Assembly: GCA_033557465.1 (NCBI GenBank)
Contig: CM066043.1
Coordinates: 80,506,662-80,570,661, forward strand
Direction of reading: 5' to 3'
Source of the DNA: Ichthyophis bannanicus
Taxonomy: Eukaryota > Chordata > Amphibia > Gymnophiona > Ichthyophiidae
DNA length: 64,000 bases
Part shown: positions 42,181-53,078 of the stretch, piece by piece
Layout: every line of letters starts with the position of its first letter
Numbering within the stretch: the stretch's first letter is position 1
Position numbers and translations under genes: made by a program
The notes under the pieces: model-generated
What the model saw: only the letters and a program-made list of their open reading frames with translations
Database searches by the model: none
Told to the model about the DNA's origin: nothing

Positions 42181-43480
42181 AGAACTCGTAGCTGCCGAGT
42201 GAGTTTTCGGCATCGTTCTTGCTCTCGTCCGATTCTATTTACCTGCTCCTCTTCCGGGGTGAGTTGGTCGGCCATGCCCCCGGCTCCCTGCGGGGAGCGT
42301 CAGTACCCGAGCCCGGGGCGGCGGCTGGGGCCTCCTCCGGAGAGCCCGATCCAACCCCGAATCGCCTTTTCCGCCGATGATGGTAGTCTATGCCCGTTTT
42401 TCCTTCAGACGCCGTCTCCGTCTCCGTCTTTTACTGAATGCATGTCCATTGCGCGCACTTTAATCTTCCATTACAATCTGGAAGGGCGGAGATTGGAAAT
42501 CCTTTCGCCGACAGTCGTTTAGCAACTATACGCGATTTAAAAAAAAATAAAAACCGTTAGTTGGTGTCAGCAAAGCTCAGGAATCTTTCCCAGCAACGCA
42601 ATGGTTTTTTTTTCTGGAGTTGCAATAAAAAGAACCCCACCACCACCACCACTCCTTTTTACAGGAAATTCTTCAAAACTTAAAAAGAAATGGTCCAAGA
42701 TATACGTGCACGATTACGCAGACGTGTAAAAAAAAACCCATTAAAGTTTCAGTAGGAGTTGTCGGAGAATGGAATGTGCAAAGATTGGTCTTTGATTCGT
42801 CTCTTGGTGCGGATCCAGATGCCGTCTGATCGCTCGCTATCTGCCGAGAAAGAAACGGGCTTTTGTCTTTACTTTTTCTTTGCTTTGGGGAGAGGGGAAA
42901 CATTGCTTAAAATCTCCATCTCGGAGTGTCGTGTCGTGTCCTTTCCTGGAAGGCTGCAGCTAGAGAGGAGAACGACCCTCCCTCCCCCTGACGAGCAGCA
43001 GAGGCCCCAGCTGCAGCTCCATTGAGGGAAAAAAAAAAGGAGAGGAAAGGCTGCAGTCCCATTCACAAACCAGCAAGGAGGGAGGGAGGGAGGGAGGCAG
43101 GTCAATCCGTGCGAGAGAAAGCCAGAGGAGATCATCTGAGTCAGAGGGAAATAAAAGAGAACCCGAGGACGTCGTCCACCAGAGAGGAAACAGGAAAGTC
43201 ATTCAGCAGAGAGGGGAGGGAGGCGATCAGGAGGAGAGAGGACATGATTTGTGCAATGCCATTGGTGTGGTGCGATAGAAGATGAATTCCTTCGTCGACT
43301 CCACGGCACAGAACAACAGGGTCCCTGTACTGAAGAGTTATACGTTTGACTGACTCGAGGATTACAGCGTGGATCGGGGTAGCAAACCGGGATAAAGGAG
43401 CCAAAGAGACGTTAGCCTGAAAGCGAGGAAGGGGAGAGGAAGAGCTGCGCGATGGGAAAGAAAGGAAATCCAGAAAGCTG
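42181..43480. promoter_or_regulatory. GC-rich promoter-like (CpG island-like) region
   Basis: CpG density is clearly higher than in flanking DNA, with GC boxes (CCGGGGCGGCGG at about 42320; CTCCGCCC in the other orientation near 42487), many CG dinucleotides and few recognised repeats. A GAGGG tandem run lies at 43076-43097. This is the only such stretch in the window, and it sits at the start of the candidate exon at 42275. The span 43240-43480 could support a divergent plus-strand start, but I see no exon there. Confidence 0.55.
42243..42275 (-). CDS. candidate first coding exon, 11 codons, unknown gene
   Basis: On the minus strand an ATG at 42275 in strong Kozak context (GGGGGCATGG) opens MADQLTPEEEQ, followed immediately by CAG|GTAAATAG, a good splice donor, with intron phase 0. 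It lies within the GC-rich island, with GC boxes upstream and two upstream ATGs in the presumed 5' UTR. The acidic start recalls EF-hand proteins superficially, but I do not recognise the gene. No second exon is visible toward lower coordinates, so the intron would be long or the call wrong. An unspliced reading continues into low-complexity glycine and is unlikely. Confidence 0.4.
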
Positions 43481-43599
43481 GTACACACGTTATAGTGAAA
43501 AGCAGTATTTAGGGTTTGGTGCGCACAGATCTGTGTTCTGTGAATGTAGTCATCTGGGTTCACTGCACTATTCTAGGATGGATTAGGAATGGACATCGA
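43481..43599. other. short unassigned segment downstream of the GC-rich island
   Basis: Nothing recognised. Confidence 0.3.
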
Positions 43600-43752
43600 G
43601 CTTTGGGGCCTCAATTACAGCACCCTCCTAGGCAATATCTATCCCCATTCACTATGTTAAATCCAAGTTATGTTCTATGTAACCATGTACTGTTCTCTGT
43701 AAACCACTTTGGTCTAAAAGTAGTATATAAAACCTGTTAAATAAATACATGT
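43600..43752 (+). mobile_element. LINE 3' tail fragment
   Basis: CTGTAAACCACTTTGGTCTA, then GTAGTATATAAAACCTG and TTAAATAAATACA is a non-LTR retrotransposon 3' end of L2 type (compare GTAAACCGC...GGTATA tails elsewhere in the window). Confidence 0.55.
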
Positions 43753-44165
43753 ACTACTGACTCCAAGGGAGCAATTTTCTAAACTCTGCCCACAGGTGCA
43801 AAGTCCGCAGCTATATTTACTCACACAAGGGATGGCCCAGAGGTAGCTAGTACCCTAGGTGAACTTTCAGGCATGCACCCCCCCCCCCCCCCGAGTTGGT
43901 TCAAGGTGTTAGCACCTTAGTGAAGCCTTCTGCTGCCCCCCCTCCCCCTCCGGCTGTCAGATTCTATTGTTTAACTTTGAATACAGTGTTGTTTGCAGCT
44001 GCCGACCCCCACTCCCCAGAAGTTGTCACCCTAGGTTACTTCCTGGTTTACTTAATGTGGGGCCAGACCTGACAATCCCCCCTCCCCCAACATTAAAATT
44101 GCCAGTCTGGGTTAGCCCAAAGGTCCTTTAAGTATCTTGTTTGGAAAAGGATCCCAAAAGGTAAC
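43753..44165. other. unassigned segment with C-runs
   Basis: C-runs at 43880-43892 and C-rich sequence to about 43950. GGCCCAGAGGTAGCTAGTACCC is reminiscent of the nonautonomous element at 54958 but too short to assign. Confidence 0.3.
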
Positions 44166-44318
44166 TAGATTTCATACTGCTTCTCCAGGTGTTCCTTAAT
44201 CGGGTACACTTCTCCTTCTGAGAAGCTGACAGGTACTTGTGACTTGGATTGGTCACTGTTGGAAACAGCATACTGGCCTTGATGGACCTTTGGTCTGACC
44301 CAGTATGACCAAACCTTT
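44166..44318 (+). mobile_element. CR1 LINE 3' tail, sense
   Basis: GGTCACTGTTGGAAACAGCA, TTGATGGACC and GGTCTGACCCAGTATGACC are the CR1 3' UTR phrases seen at 10590-10650. The tail ends directly beside an antisense CR1 tail at 44325, making a tail-to-tail pair. Confidence 0.75.
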
Positions 44319-44567
44319 CAGAACATGAAGACATTTTCTGTTTCCAACAGTGGCCGATCCAGGCCACTAGTACCTGGCAGGATCCCAAAAGATAGACATA
44401 TTCCATGCTGTTTATCCCAGGGATAAGCAGAGAATTCCCCCTAACCCATTTTAATAATTTATTTAGACAGTTTGGTTTCTGACCTTTTCCTCCAGGCACT
44501 TGTCCAAACTTTTTTTAAACTCAGCTACACTAACAGCTTAAACTATGTGCCCTGTCAACCAATTTTA

Positions 44568-45043
44568 CGGGCTGATGCAGAAAACTAGCACTGTCTTTGA
44601 GCACAGATAATGCCACTTTTAGGCACAATTACTGCCCCTGCTAAATGCAGAAAAGAGACGGACGCACATGTAAACAGGAAAAACTAGCACATAAGTAATG
44701 CCACGACTATTTAAATTATAGGCAAATGAACAGGCCATAATAAAATGGAATGCTGATATTGTCTGCGCCCAAGGCAGAGAAACGCATAGAGGATTTCATA
44801 ATCAGCCTTAGTGCCAGTATCTCTATGCCTGGTCTTGAGGTGGATTAAATGTTTTACGTGTGCCCTTGACAGTATTTTGATGGCATTGTGGGCTTTCCCC
44901 GATGCTTGGATCATCTGAGGGGAAGTTTGATATGAGCTTCTTTCTGCATGCCACCGCTGAAGTCACACGCTCTCAGTGTGTTGCAAAGAGACATACAGAG
45001 TTCATAGCATGCCACTTCAATGCCTGCTTTCTACATTGACCCG
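44568..45043. mobile_element. TA-inserting MITE with 18-20-bp inverted ends
   Basis: The left end CGGGCTGATGCAGAAAAC and the right end GCTTTCTACATTGACCCG are inverted repeats with three mismatches. TA flanks both sides (44566-44567 and 45044-45045). CR1 sequence continues when the element is excised. TA duplication and a noncoding 476-bp body indicate a Tc1/mariner-type nonautonomous element. I saw no autonomous partner in the window. Confidence 0.75.
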
Positions 45044-47977
45044 TAAGTGAAAAAATATTTTCTCCAATTAATTTTAAATATACTACTTTGTAACTTCATT
45101 GCTTGTCCCCCTAGTCTTTGTATATTTTGAAGGCATAAACAACCAATTTACATTTACTTGTTCCACTTCACTCTTTATTTTATAGACCTCTATCATATCT
45201 CCCCTCAGCCGTCTCTTTTCCAAGCTGAAGAGCACTAACCTTTTAAGCATTTTCTCATAGGGGTATTGTTCCATCCCCTTAATCAACTGGTTACCCTTCT
45301 CCGTACCTTTTCCAATTCTGCTATATTTATTTTTAAATGAAGTTACCAGAACTCCATGTAATACTCAAGGTATGGTCATACCAAGGAGAGATATAGAGGC
45401 ATATTATTCCCATTTCCAGGTCATTTATAAATATGTTAAAATGTAGTGGGCCCACCACAGATCCCTGGAGCATGCCACTATTTTCCATTGAGAAAATTGA
45501 CCATTTAGCTCTGTTTTCTATCTTTTAATCAGCTCCCAATCCACAATAGGACAGTGTCTCCTGTCCCATGACTTTTTCTGTGAGGGCTAAGCTATCAATA
45601 GCAGGATCTCCCAAGATGGACAGATTTCAGCTGAGGTGCCAGACCAAGACAAACCACCCATCTGGGCAGCAGCAGAATGGGATGGTGTTGGCGGCGGAGG
45701 ATCACATTTCTGTGACAACGGCAACAACACCAGATTTTAACTGTGCGGAAGAAAGGCCTGGCAATCTACTTGGGGATCTTGCCATGAAAACCCACTGGAT
45801 AGTCACAACAAAACCAATTGCACTATAGTGCTGGAAGATAAGACCTCCAGGTCAGAAGGCACTCAAGTGGCTATTGGGGAGGAGCTGAAGCCCTTGGGAC
45901 ATCTGACTGCTGCTGTAGCTACACTTGAAACGAGAGTCAGAAGCTGCAAAGATGTCTTACATTTTGGGACATGAAACGTATTAAGCATGAACCAAGGAAA
46001 GTTGGAGGTCGTCAAGAATGAACTGGAATATATACAACTCGATCTGTTGGGTGTCAGCAACTGAAATGGACTGGCATGGGGCACTTTGCATCTGATGATC
46101 ACATGGTCTACTATGCTGGAAATGAAAGACAAGAAATGGTGTTGCATTTATAATTAAGAAGAAACTTGCAAGAACTGTAATGAAATACAATGCAGTCAGT
46201 GAACGTTTAATTTCTATTCAAGGAATGCCCATCAACACAACTCTAATTCAAGTATATGCTTCAACAACAGCTGCAGAAGAGGATGAAGTTGATGAGCTCT
46301 ACAAACAAGTACAAGCTGAAATTGACAGAACATTCAAACAGGATATCCTGATAGTCATGGGTGACTGGAATGCAAAAGTCGGCAACAAAGAAGGCGGCAA
46401 AGTGGTTGGAAAATATGAACTTGGTAACAGAAATGAAGCTGGAGAAAGACTGATAGATGAATAGATCATTGGTCTTGCAGAAATCTCAAACACCTTCTTC
46501 CAGCAACAGAAATGGCAACTAGACTTCACCCAACAGATTGTTCAAATATCAAATTGACTACATCTGTGGAAGTCAATGATGGAAAAGTTCTATAAACATC
46601 AACAAAGACAAAACCTGGAGCTGACTGTGGTACAGATCACCAACTACTACTATGCAAACTCAAGCTAAAGTTGAAAAAGAGCAAGCTATTCATGAATGTA
46701 GCAAAATTTGACCTTGAGAATATACCACTGGAATTTAAAGACTGCCTGCAAAATCAATTTGCTCCTTTAGATACAAATGACAGAGCTCCAGAAGAGTCTT
46801 GGGATGACATCAAGAAGGTTGTATTGGAAGAAAGTGAGAAGTCTCCACAAAAGGTTAAAAAAGCAAAAATGGCCAAAATGGATGACCGAAGGAACTCTGA
46901 AAACTGCCCAGAAACGCAGAGAAGCTAAAGCCAGAGGAGAAAGAGAGACAACTGCAGAACTCAACAGAGATTTCCAACGTGCAGCAAGACAAGACAAGAA
47001 AAGGTACTACAATGACACATGCAAGGAAATAGAAGAATAAACTATTAGAGGAAGAACAAGATTTGCTTTCCTAAAGCTACGAGAGTTAAAGAAACAATTC
47101 CAGTCTCAAATAGGAATGTTATAAGATGCTCAAGAATCCATGTTAAATGATGCCGAGAAGATCAAGAAAAGGTGGAAAGAATATACAGAGTCATCATACC
47201 ATAAAGATCAAGTGGACCAACAGCTGTTTCAATTGTACCTTATGATCAGGAACCATTGGTGATGAAAGAAAAAGTCAAAGCTGCATTGAAAGCCTTATCA
47301 AAGAACAAAGCACCTGGCATTGATGGCATTCCCATTGAAGTATTACAGCAATCGGATGCAGCTGTTACCATACTTACAAGGCTCTACCAGGAAATTTGGA
47401 AGACAACATCATAGCCAACTGACTGAAAAAGATCTGTTTTTATAGCAATACTAAAAAAGGGTGATCCAATTGACTGTGGAAATTATCACGCAATTGCCCA
47501 CATGCCAGCAAGATTCTACTCAAGATTATTCAACAGAGACTACAACTATACCTGGAATGAGAACTGCCTGAAGTGCAAGCAGTGTTCAGGAAAGGACAAG
47601 GAATGAGAGACATCATCATGGATGTGAGATGGATCCTTGAAAAGATTAAAGAATACCAAAAGGATATCTATACGTGTTTTATTGACTACAGCAAGGCTTT
47701 TGACTGTGTAAACCACAAGAAACTCTGGGTCACATTAAGAAGCATGGGTATACCAGAACACCTAATAGTTCTTTTGCACAACTTTTAAGCAACAGTTCAA
47801 ACGGAACAAGGAGAAACAGAGTGGTTTAAAATCAGCAAAGGTGTACGACAAGGCTGCATACTTTCCCCCTACCTGTTTAATTTATATGCAAAACAAATCA
47901 TCAGAGAAGCAGGACTTTATGAAGACAACCGAGGTATGAATATTGGTGGAAGACTCAACAACTTTCACTATACCACT

Positions 47978-48915
47978 TGTGATAAGGAAGCTTATCATAG
48001 CTCAGGAAGGAGCTATAGAAAAGGTGAAGTGACTCTGAACAAGCAACCTGTCAGTTCTGGTAGAAATAAGAAAACAGAATTTTGCCATAAAAGACTACCA
48101 GTCCCAGAATGCACCAGGTTTCCAACAGCCATTAGAGGAGCTGAAGTGGGGAAACGTGTGTTCAATCAGGAGGGCTATGAGGTAATCCCCAAGCACTCAT
48201 CTCAAAGGGCAGGGTCTGATTCAGCACAGCTGCGCTGTGCTAGGGTGGAGCACTCATCAAAGCAGAATAAAGGTAGAGTTTATTCTACAGAGAATTATCC
48301 TCATCCTCAGATTCAGCTTGGAGATCCTCAGCCTGGACATCTTCATCATCTGAAGGATAAGCAGAAGCCAGTGCGGACGGACAGAGAGGGCAAGAAACCC
48401 TTTGGAAGAAAGAAGAGAAAAGCATTTGGGAGGCCTAAAGGAGTCCAGAGCAGTACGTATACTGGGAGACATTCAAAGGCCAGCATACACCATTGGACTG
48501 GGGAAAGCCAGAGGAATGGTGCTGCAGAGCTAGGAATCTCCAGACGGTACCTGTGAGGGAGACGGCTGCACGTGGAAGGGACCCTAGGACCCGTGCCAGA
48601 AGGTATGTGAAGAGAGATTCAGTGTCCAGGGATCTGGATTGGAAGGCTGGACATAAGAACTGGACTACATACTGGCCAGGCTATTTAGAGAGGAACTCTA
48701 ACAGCAATGGAAGCTCAGGTATGAACACTGATCTATGCCCTAGCTATAACCTTGAAAGACAGCAGGGAAACAAGTATTCTCCTGAGAGTGCTACATTGAG
48801 AAATTCCTCTGTGCCAATCCATGATATTGAACCCATGATTGTTGAAGAAGGGGGAGCGGTCTTAGATACAGGCTGTGAATATATGGATTGCTCTCTGTCT
48901 AAACTCCTTTGGTAA
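47978..48915 (+). pseudogene. LTR ORF, copy 2, one frameshift
   Basis: The frame is in phase from the first base (CDKEAYHSSGRSYRKGEVTL) to a stop at 48556, then resumes one base over in 48493-48915 and ends at the same YMDCSLSKLLW as copy 1. The slip is a one-base loss at about 48478 (AAGGCC where copies 1 and 3 have AAGGGCC). The segment 48564-48604 is in the opposite orientation to copy 1 and reads TAARGRDPRTRARR. The central DH/P/H-rich stretch varies in length between copies, while the N-terminal and C-terminal blocks are well conserved. Confidence 0.55.
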
Positions 48916-49543
48916 TTTACTGTTACAAAGTACAAGAACCATCACAAAGAAATACAAACTTGTTCTTTAATCTACTCAGAAAAGCTCCTGAGTAGGATTT
49001 TTAGCGACGCAGTAGAAAGCAAGCCAGCTAAGGGGTTTCAGCTGGGTAACTGCTAGCAATTGAGCCTTACCTAATTGCTTGTGAGCTCTGAGGGAATCAC
49101 TTCTGAGTCTATGTGTGAAGATATAAGAAGTTAACCTGAAAAGAACAGTTTTTCCCTTCTTTGTGGGTTTTGCTTGTTGTTTAGAGCACTGCTAAGAAAA
49201 TATTAGCTAAAGCCTACAGAAAAGACCAGTTTGTTACCAACCAGGTCTTTATTCTTTTGCTTTGATTGCCTGACAAGTTCAACTGTTGTTTTCCTGATTT
49301 TGTTTTTCCAAGTTTAACACTGAAAGCAAATATCCTGTTTTATGTGCTACCAAGCATATCTGTGTTGGGAGAAATAACCCCATAAATAAATATCTTATTG
49401 GCTTTACACTCAAGCACAACTAATTATTGTGAGCAGCTGTGTCTGGTGTGAATGGACTGCATTTCCCACAATCCCTTGCAAATCAGATTGATATATGCAC
49501 TTGCCAAGACTGTGAACATTCTCACCCAGGCAGCCGTCTGACA
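47978..49543 (+). mobile_element. LTR-like element, copy 2, inserted in the RTE RT domain
   Basis: The copy starts TGTGATAAGG, ends GTCTGACA and is flanked by CACT at 47974-47977 and 49544-49547. Removing it and one CACT rejoins ACCACT and TTACTGGCTG in the RTE coding sequence, an empty-site proof of its ends. A TATA-like ATATAAG sits at 49121, AATAAA at 49385-49390, 153 bp before the end. Hairpins at 47980-47997 and 47998-48015 are perfect. Length 1566 bp. No internal LTR-retrotransposon genes are linked, so it would be a solo LTR. Confidence 0.85.
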
Positions 49544-50742
49544 CACTTTACTGGCTGAAAGTGAAGACGATCTGAAACATTTGCTTCTCAAGATCAAGGA
49601 ACATAGTCTTAAAATGGGCCTGCACCTTAATGTAAAGAAGACAAAGATCCTGACAACTGGCAAAATCAATAAGTTTGTCGTTGATGGAGAAGAAATCAAA
49701 ATACTGGACATCTTTAACCTACTTGGATCAACTATCAATAAAGAAACAACAAGCAGTCAAGAAGTCTGACAACGCATTGCTCTTGGCAGAATGGCTATTA
49801 AGGGCCTAGATAAGATGGATGCGAAAATTGGACAGTGAAAAAGATAGATAGGAAGAAAATTGATGCCTTTGAATTATGATACTGGTGACGAATACTGTGT
49901 ATATCATGGACTGCCCGAAGAACAAACTAGTCAGTACTAGATGAGATCAAACCTAAACTTTCTTTAGAAGCCCAGATGACAAGACTTCGAATTTCATACT
50001 TTGGATACATCATGCAAAGAGAGAGATCATTAGAGAAAGACATCATGCTTGGCAAAGTAGAATGTCAATGCAAAAGAGGAAGGCTAGCAATGAGATGGGT
50101 TGATACAATAACAACAGCTATGGGTGCCACTCTCAACAATGAGCTGCCTGACTGAAGACTAAACACAGTTTCAGACAACTATCCAGAGGGTCACCATGAG
50201 TCGACCCCGACTCAACGGCACTTAACAACAGCAACAACAAGAGCTTTTCATGAGAGACCTTCTCAAAGGCTTTTTGAAAAGCCAAATACACTATGCCCAT
50301 TAGCTCACCTTTATCTCCTGTTTATTCACACCTTCAAAAAATGTAGCAGATTGGTGAGGCAAGACTTCCCTTTGCTAAATCCATGTTGGCTTTGTTCCAT
50401 TAAACCATAACTATCCTTATGTCCAGTAATTTTGTTTTGTATAATGGTTTCTACCATTTTGAGTGGCATTGGCGTCATGTTCACTGATCTGCAGTTTCCT
50501 GGCTTACTGCTGGGACCATTTTAAAAAATTGTCATTATGTTGGCTACTCTCCAGTTTTCAGGTACAGTAGACAATTTTAATGATGGCTTACAAATGACTA
50601 ATAGTAGGTATGCAATTTTATTTTTGAGTTCTTTCAGCACCCTGGGATGTATGCCATACGAGTCACATGATTTACTACTCTTTAGTTTATAAAATTGACC
50701 TATTACATCTCGTTGAACCTGAAAGATGTATTTCAAGTCCTC

Positions 50743-51041
50743 CCTTATTTATTTATTTATTTACATTCTCTTATATACCGCGCTATTCTGCATCAGTGCG
50801 GTTTACATTGAACAAACTGAAATTACATTGAACAGGGCATTATAACTTGGAGATAACTATTTTACAGGGAACATGGGCTATGGAGGGTTAAGTGGCTTGC
50901 CCAAGACCACAAGGAGCACCTGTGGGACTAGAAACCCCAGTCCTTCCAGCCCAAGGTTGCTGTCCTCTAGTGGGATTTGAACCCCCGACCTTCCTGCCTG
51001 AAGTACCTTGCCCCAACCACTAGGCTACTCCTCTACTCATT
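50743..51041 (-). repeat. tRNA-derived SINE, family I, inserted in CR1
   Basis: Head GAGGAGTAGCCTAGTGG, B-box GGTTCAAATCCCACTAG, core and tail (GTAAACCGCACTGATGCAGA) are almost identical to the 14.1-kb copy, so the insertion is recent relative to the host CR1. The CR1 endonuclease-RT linker continues on both sides. Confidence 0.88.
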
Positions 51042-51055
51042 GTCTTTAAATATAG

Positions 51056-51532
51056 GGCCCGATATTGAATTGGGACAGCTATAAACTGCTAGGGTGCATA
51101 GCTGTTGCCACCAATCCTTAACCCCGGATATTCAATGCCAGGGTCATATGTGGTCCCAGCATTGAATATCCAGGGTTGCTGCACAGCTTCCACAGCCGCA
51201 GTAGCTAACCAGGCAGCAGTGATATTGCATGCTGCCTGTTTAGCTCCTGCAGGTAAAAGATAGGTCAGCTTTTGCTTCGCCTATCTTTTACCTGCAGATC
51301 GCTAACCAGGCAGCATGCATTATCGCCACTGCCTGGTTAGCGACTGTCACTGCCCCTAGAATGCCCACAACATGCCCTGCTGCAAAGCGGTTAGCATTGG
51401 GGCATGTAACAGCGTTAATTGGGGATATTGAGCAGCACTAACCATGTTAGTGCCGTTGAATATCCCGCCAAGTGGCATTTACATGGTTTACAGGTTTGTA
51501 AACACCTTCAAATATTGGGCCCATAATTTCTG
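51056..51532. mobile_element. MITE with GGGCCCGATATTGAA ends
   Basis: GGGCCCGATATTGAA at the left and TTCAAATATTGGGCCC at the right form about 15-bp inverted ends of a 477-bp noncoding element with internal palindromic text (GATATTCAATGCCAGGG and GCATTGAATATCC). The CR1 target reads AAATATAATTT across it, so the duplication is ATA or TA. The family is not assigned. Confidence 0.7.
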
Positions 51533-53078
51533 GCATGGGTATCTCCCCTATATATATTCAGTAAAGACCAAAGAAAATAATTTATTTAGTCTCTGCTCTG
51601 GCCTTGTCCTTCCCTTAGTGCCCCTTTTACTCCTCTGTCATCTAATGGTCCAACTGATTTCCTCACAGGCTTTATGCTTTGAATGCACATTAAAAAAAAA
51701 GTTATTATAAGTTTTTGCTTCCTTGGCAATCTTCTTTTCAAATTCTCTCTTTGTCGGCCTTATCACTGCATTGCATCTAACTTCCCTGTGCTCATGCTTC
51801 TTTATTTAGATACTTTCTCCATTTTTTGAAAGATTGTTTTTCTTTTTCTTTTTAGCTATAACAGCCCCTCTCACCTCTGGCAGTCCTTTGGCCTTCCTTT
51901 CGCCTCTTCTAAAGCATGGAATACATCAAGTCTGGGCATCCAAGATGATATTTTAATGTCCAGTCATGATGTAAACTCTTGACCTTTGCAACTGCTCCTT
52001 TTAGTTTTTTCTTAAGTTTTTCTTGTTTTTTTTTCATGGTCTTCCCTTTGAAAGTTAAATGGTGTCACAATAGATTTCCTTGCTGTTCTCCCTCCATTTA
52101 GTAAATCAAATTTTATCATGCTATGATCACTATTGCCAAGTAGTCCCAACACCATCACCTCTTGTACCAGATCCTGTGTTCCATTAAGGATTAAGTCCAA
52201 AATAACTCCCTCTTGTGTCAGTTCTTCCATAAAATAGTAATTTATTTTATCTAACATGTTCTGATGTGACATTCACCCAGTCAGTGCTGGTGTAATTGAA
52301 ATCACCCATTATTACTGTGTTGCCAATTTTGTTAGCTTCCCTGTTAGCATTTCATCATGTCTGTTCATTCTGGCCAGGCAGATGGTTGTACACCTCCCAC
52401 TGCTATTCCCTTCCCTTTCTCACATGGACTTTCTATCAATAATGATTCAACAGTGCATTTTGTTTCCTATGAAACTTTTATCGTGTTTGATTCAATATCC
52501 TCTTTAACATATAGCTCTCCCCCTCTACTAATTTGACCCACCCTATCATTTCCATATAATTTGTACCCTGGCGTCCCATTGATTATCCTCATTCTACCAG
52601 GTGTCTGAGATACCAATTATATCTACCTCTTCGTTCAGTGCTATACACCAACTCTTTCATCTTATTATTTAGACTCCTAGCATTTGTGTAAAGGCATTTC
52701 AAATTATATTTTTTGTTCATATTGACAATCTGCTTATCGGATGATGGGATAATTTGGACTTGTTCAACTCTGTCTGCTGATTACTTTTATCTTTATTGCA
52801 ACCTCTTCATCCAGAGTGCTCTAACGTCCATTTTGATAGTATCCTGCAAAGATACATTATTCCAGGGAAACTGTTGGCAATCCCCCAATATCAAGTTTAA
52901 AAGCAGCTCTGTCTCCTTTTTAATGGTTAGTGCCTGCAGTCTGCTTCCACCCAGATTAAGGTGAAGCCTATCATTCTGGAAAAGACCCCCTTTTCCCCAG
53001 AATGTTGCCCAGTTCCTGACAAATCTAAAACTTTCTCTGCACCAGGGTCTCTCGTCCATGCATTGAGACTCTGGAGCT

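Larger units (their letters stand above)
45940..50170 (+). pseudogene. RTE ORF: endonuclease-reverse transcriptase, decayed
   Basis: Readable phrases in order: NQGKLEVVKNELEYIQLDLL and ISIQGMPINTTLIQVYAST with VMGDWNAKVGNKEGGK (catalytic Asp/Asn of the endonuclease, about 46357-46400), TKPGADCGTDHQ-like text (46610), linker KRREAKARGERETTAELNRD (46915-46975), RT start KAPGIDGIPIEVLQQSD (47310), GFRKGQGMRD-like VFRKGQGMRD (47580), motif A CFIDYSKAFDCVNHKKLW (47680), motif B KGVRQGCILSPYLFNLYA (47840). Motif C (FADD-type) is lost around the LTR insertion: text passes from NNFHYT to TLLAESEDDLKHLLLKIKEH after removal of the LTR. The C-terminus continues to about 50170 with many stops. Confidence 0.85.
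45576..50239 (+). mobile_element. RTE-clade LINE inserted in CR1, carrying LTR copy 2
   Basis: The LINE shows endonuclease and RT of RTE/BovB type and the diagnostic 3' end: GTCACCATGAGTCGACCCCG, then ACTCAACGGCACTTAACAAC and a CAGCAACAACAA tail at 50239. CR1 text is contiguous across 45575/50240. Without the LTR (47978-49543) the RTE is about 3.1 kb, close to full length for the clade. Many stops mark it as old. The 5' part (GAAAGGCCTGGCAATCTACT at about 45750) and 3' end are shared with SINE family III. Confidence 0.85.

Noticed and set aside
42087..42275. 62-codon minus-strand frame starting MADQLTPEEEQ and running into poly-glycine, resembling calmodulin at its start
   Set aside because: The frame crosses a good splice donor after codon 11 and ends in a C-run. 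Calmodulin genes split after the start codon and have a different residue order, so only the first 11 codons are proposed, without a name.
48257..48472. Minus-strand frame opposite the LTR ORF in copy 2, also seen in copies 1 and 3 with Leu/Ser-rich text
   Set aside because: It is shorter, not framed by conserved starts or ends, and less consistent between copies than the sense frame. It is a mirror of the sense codon bias.
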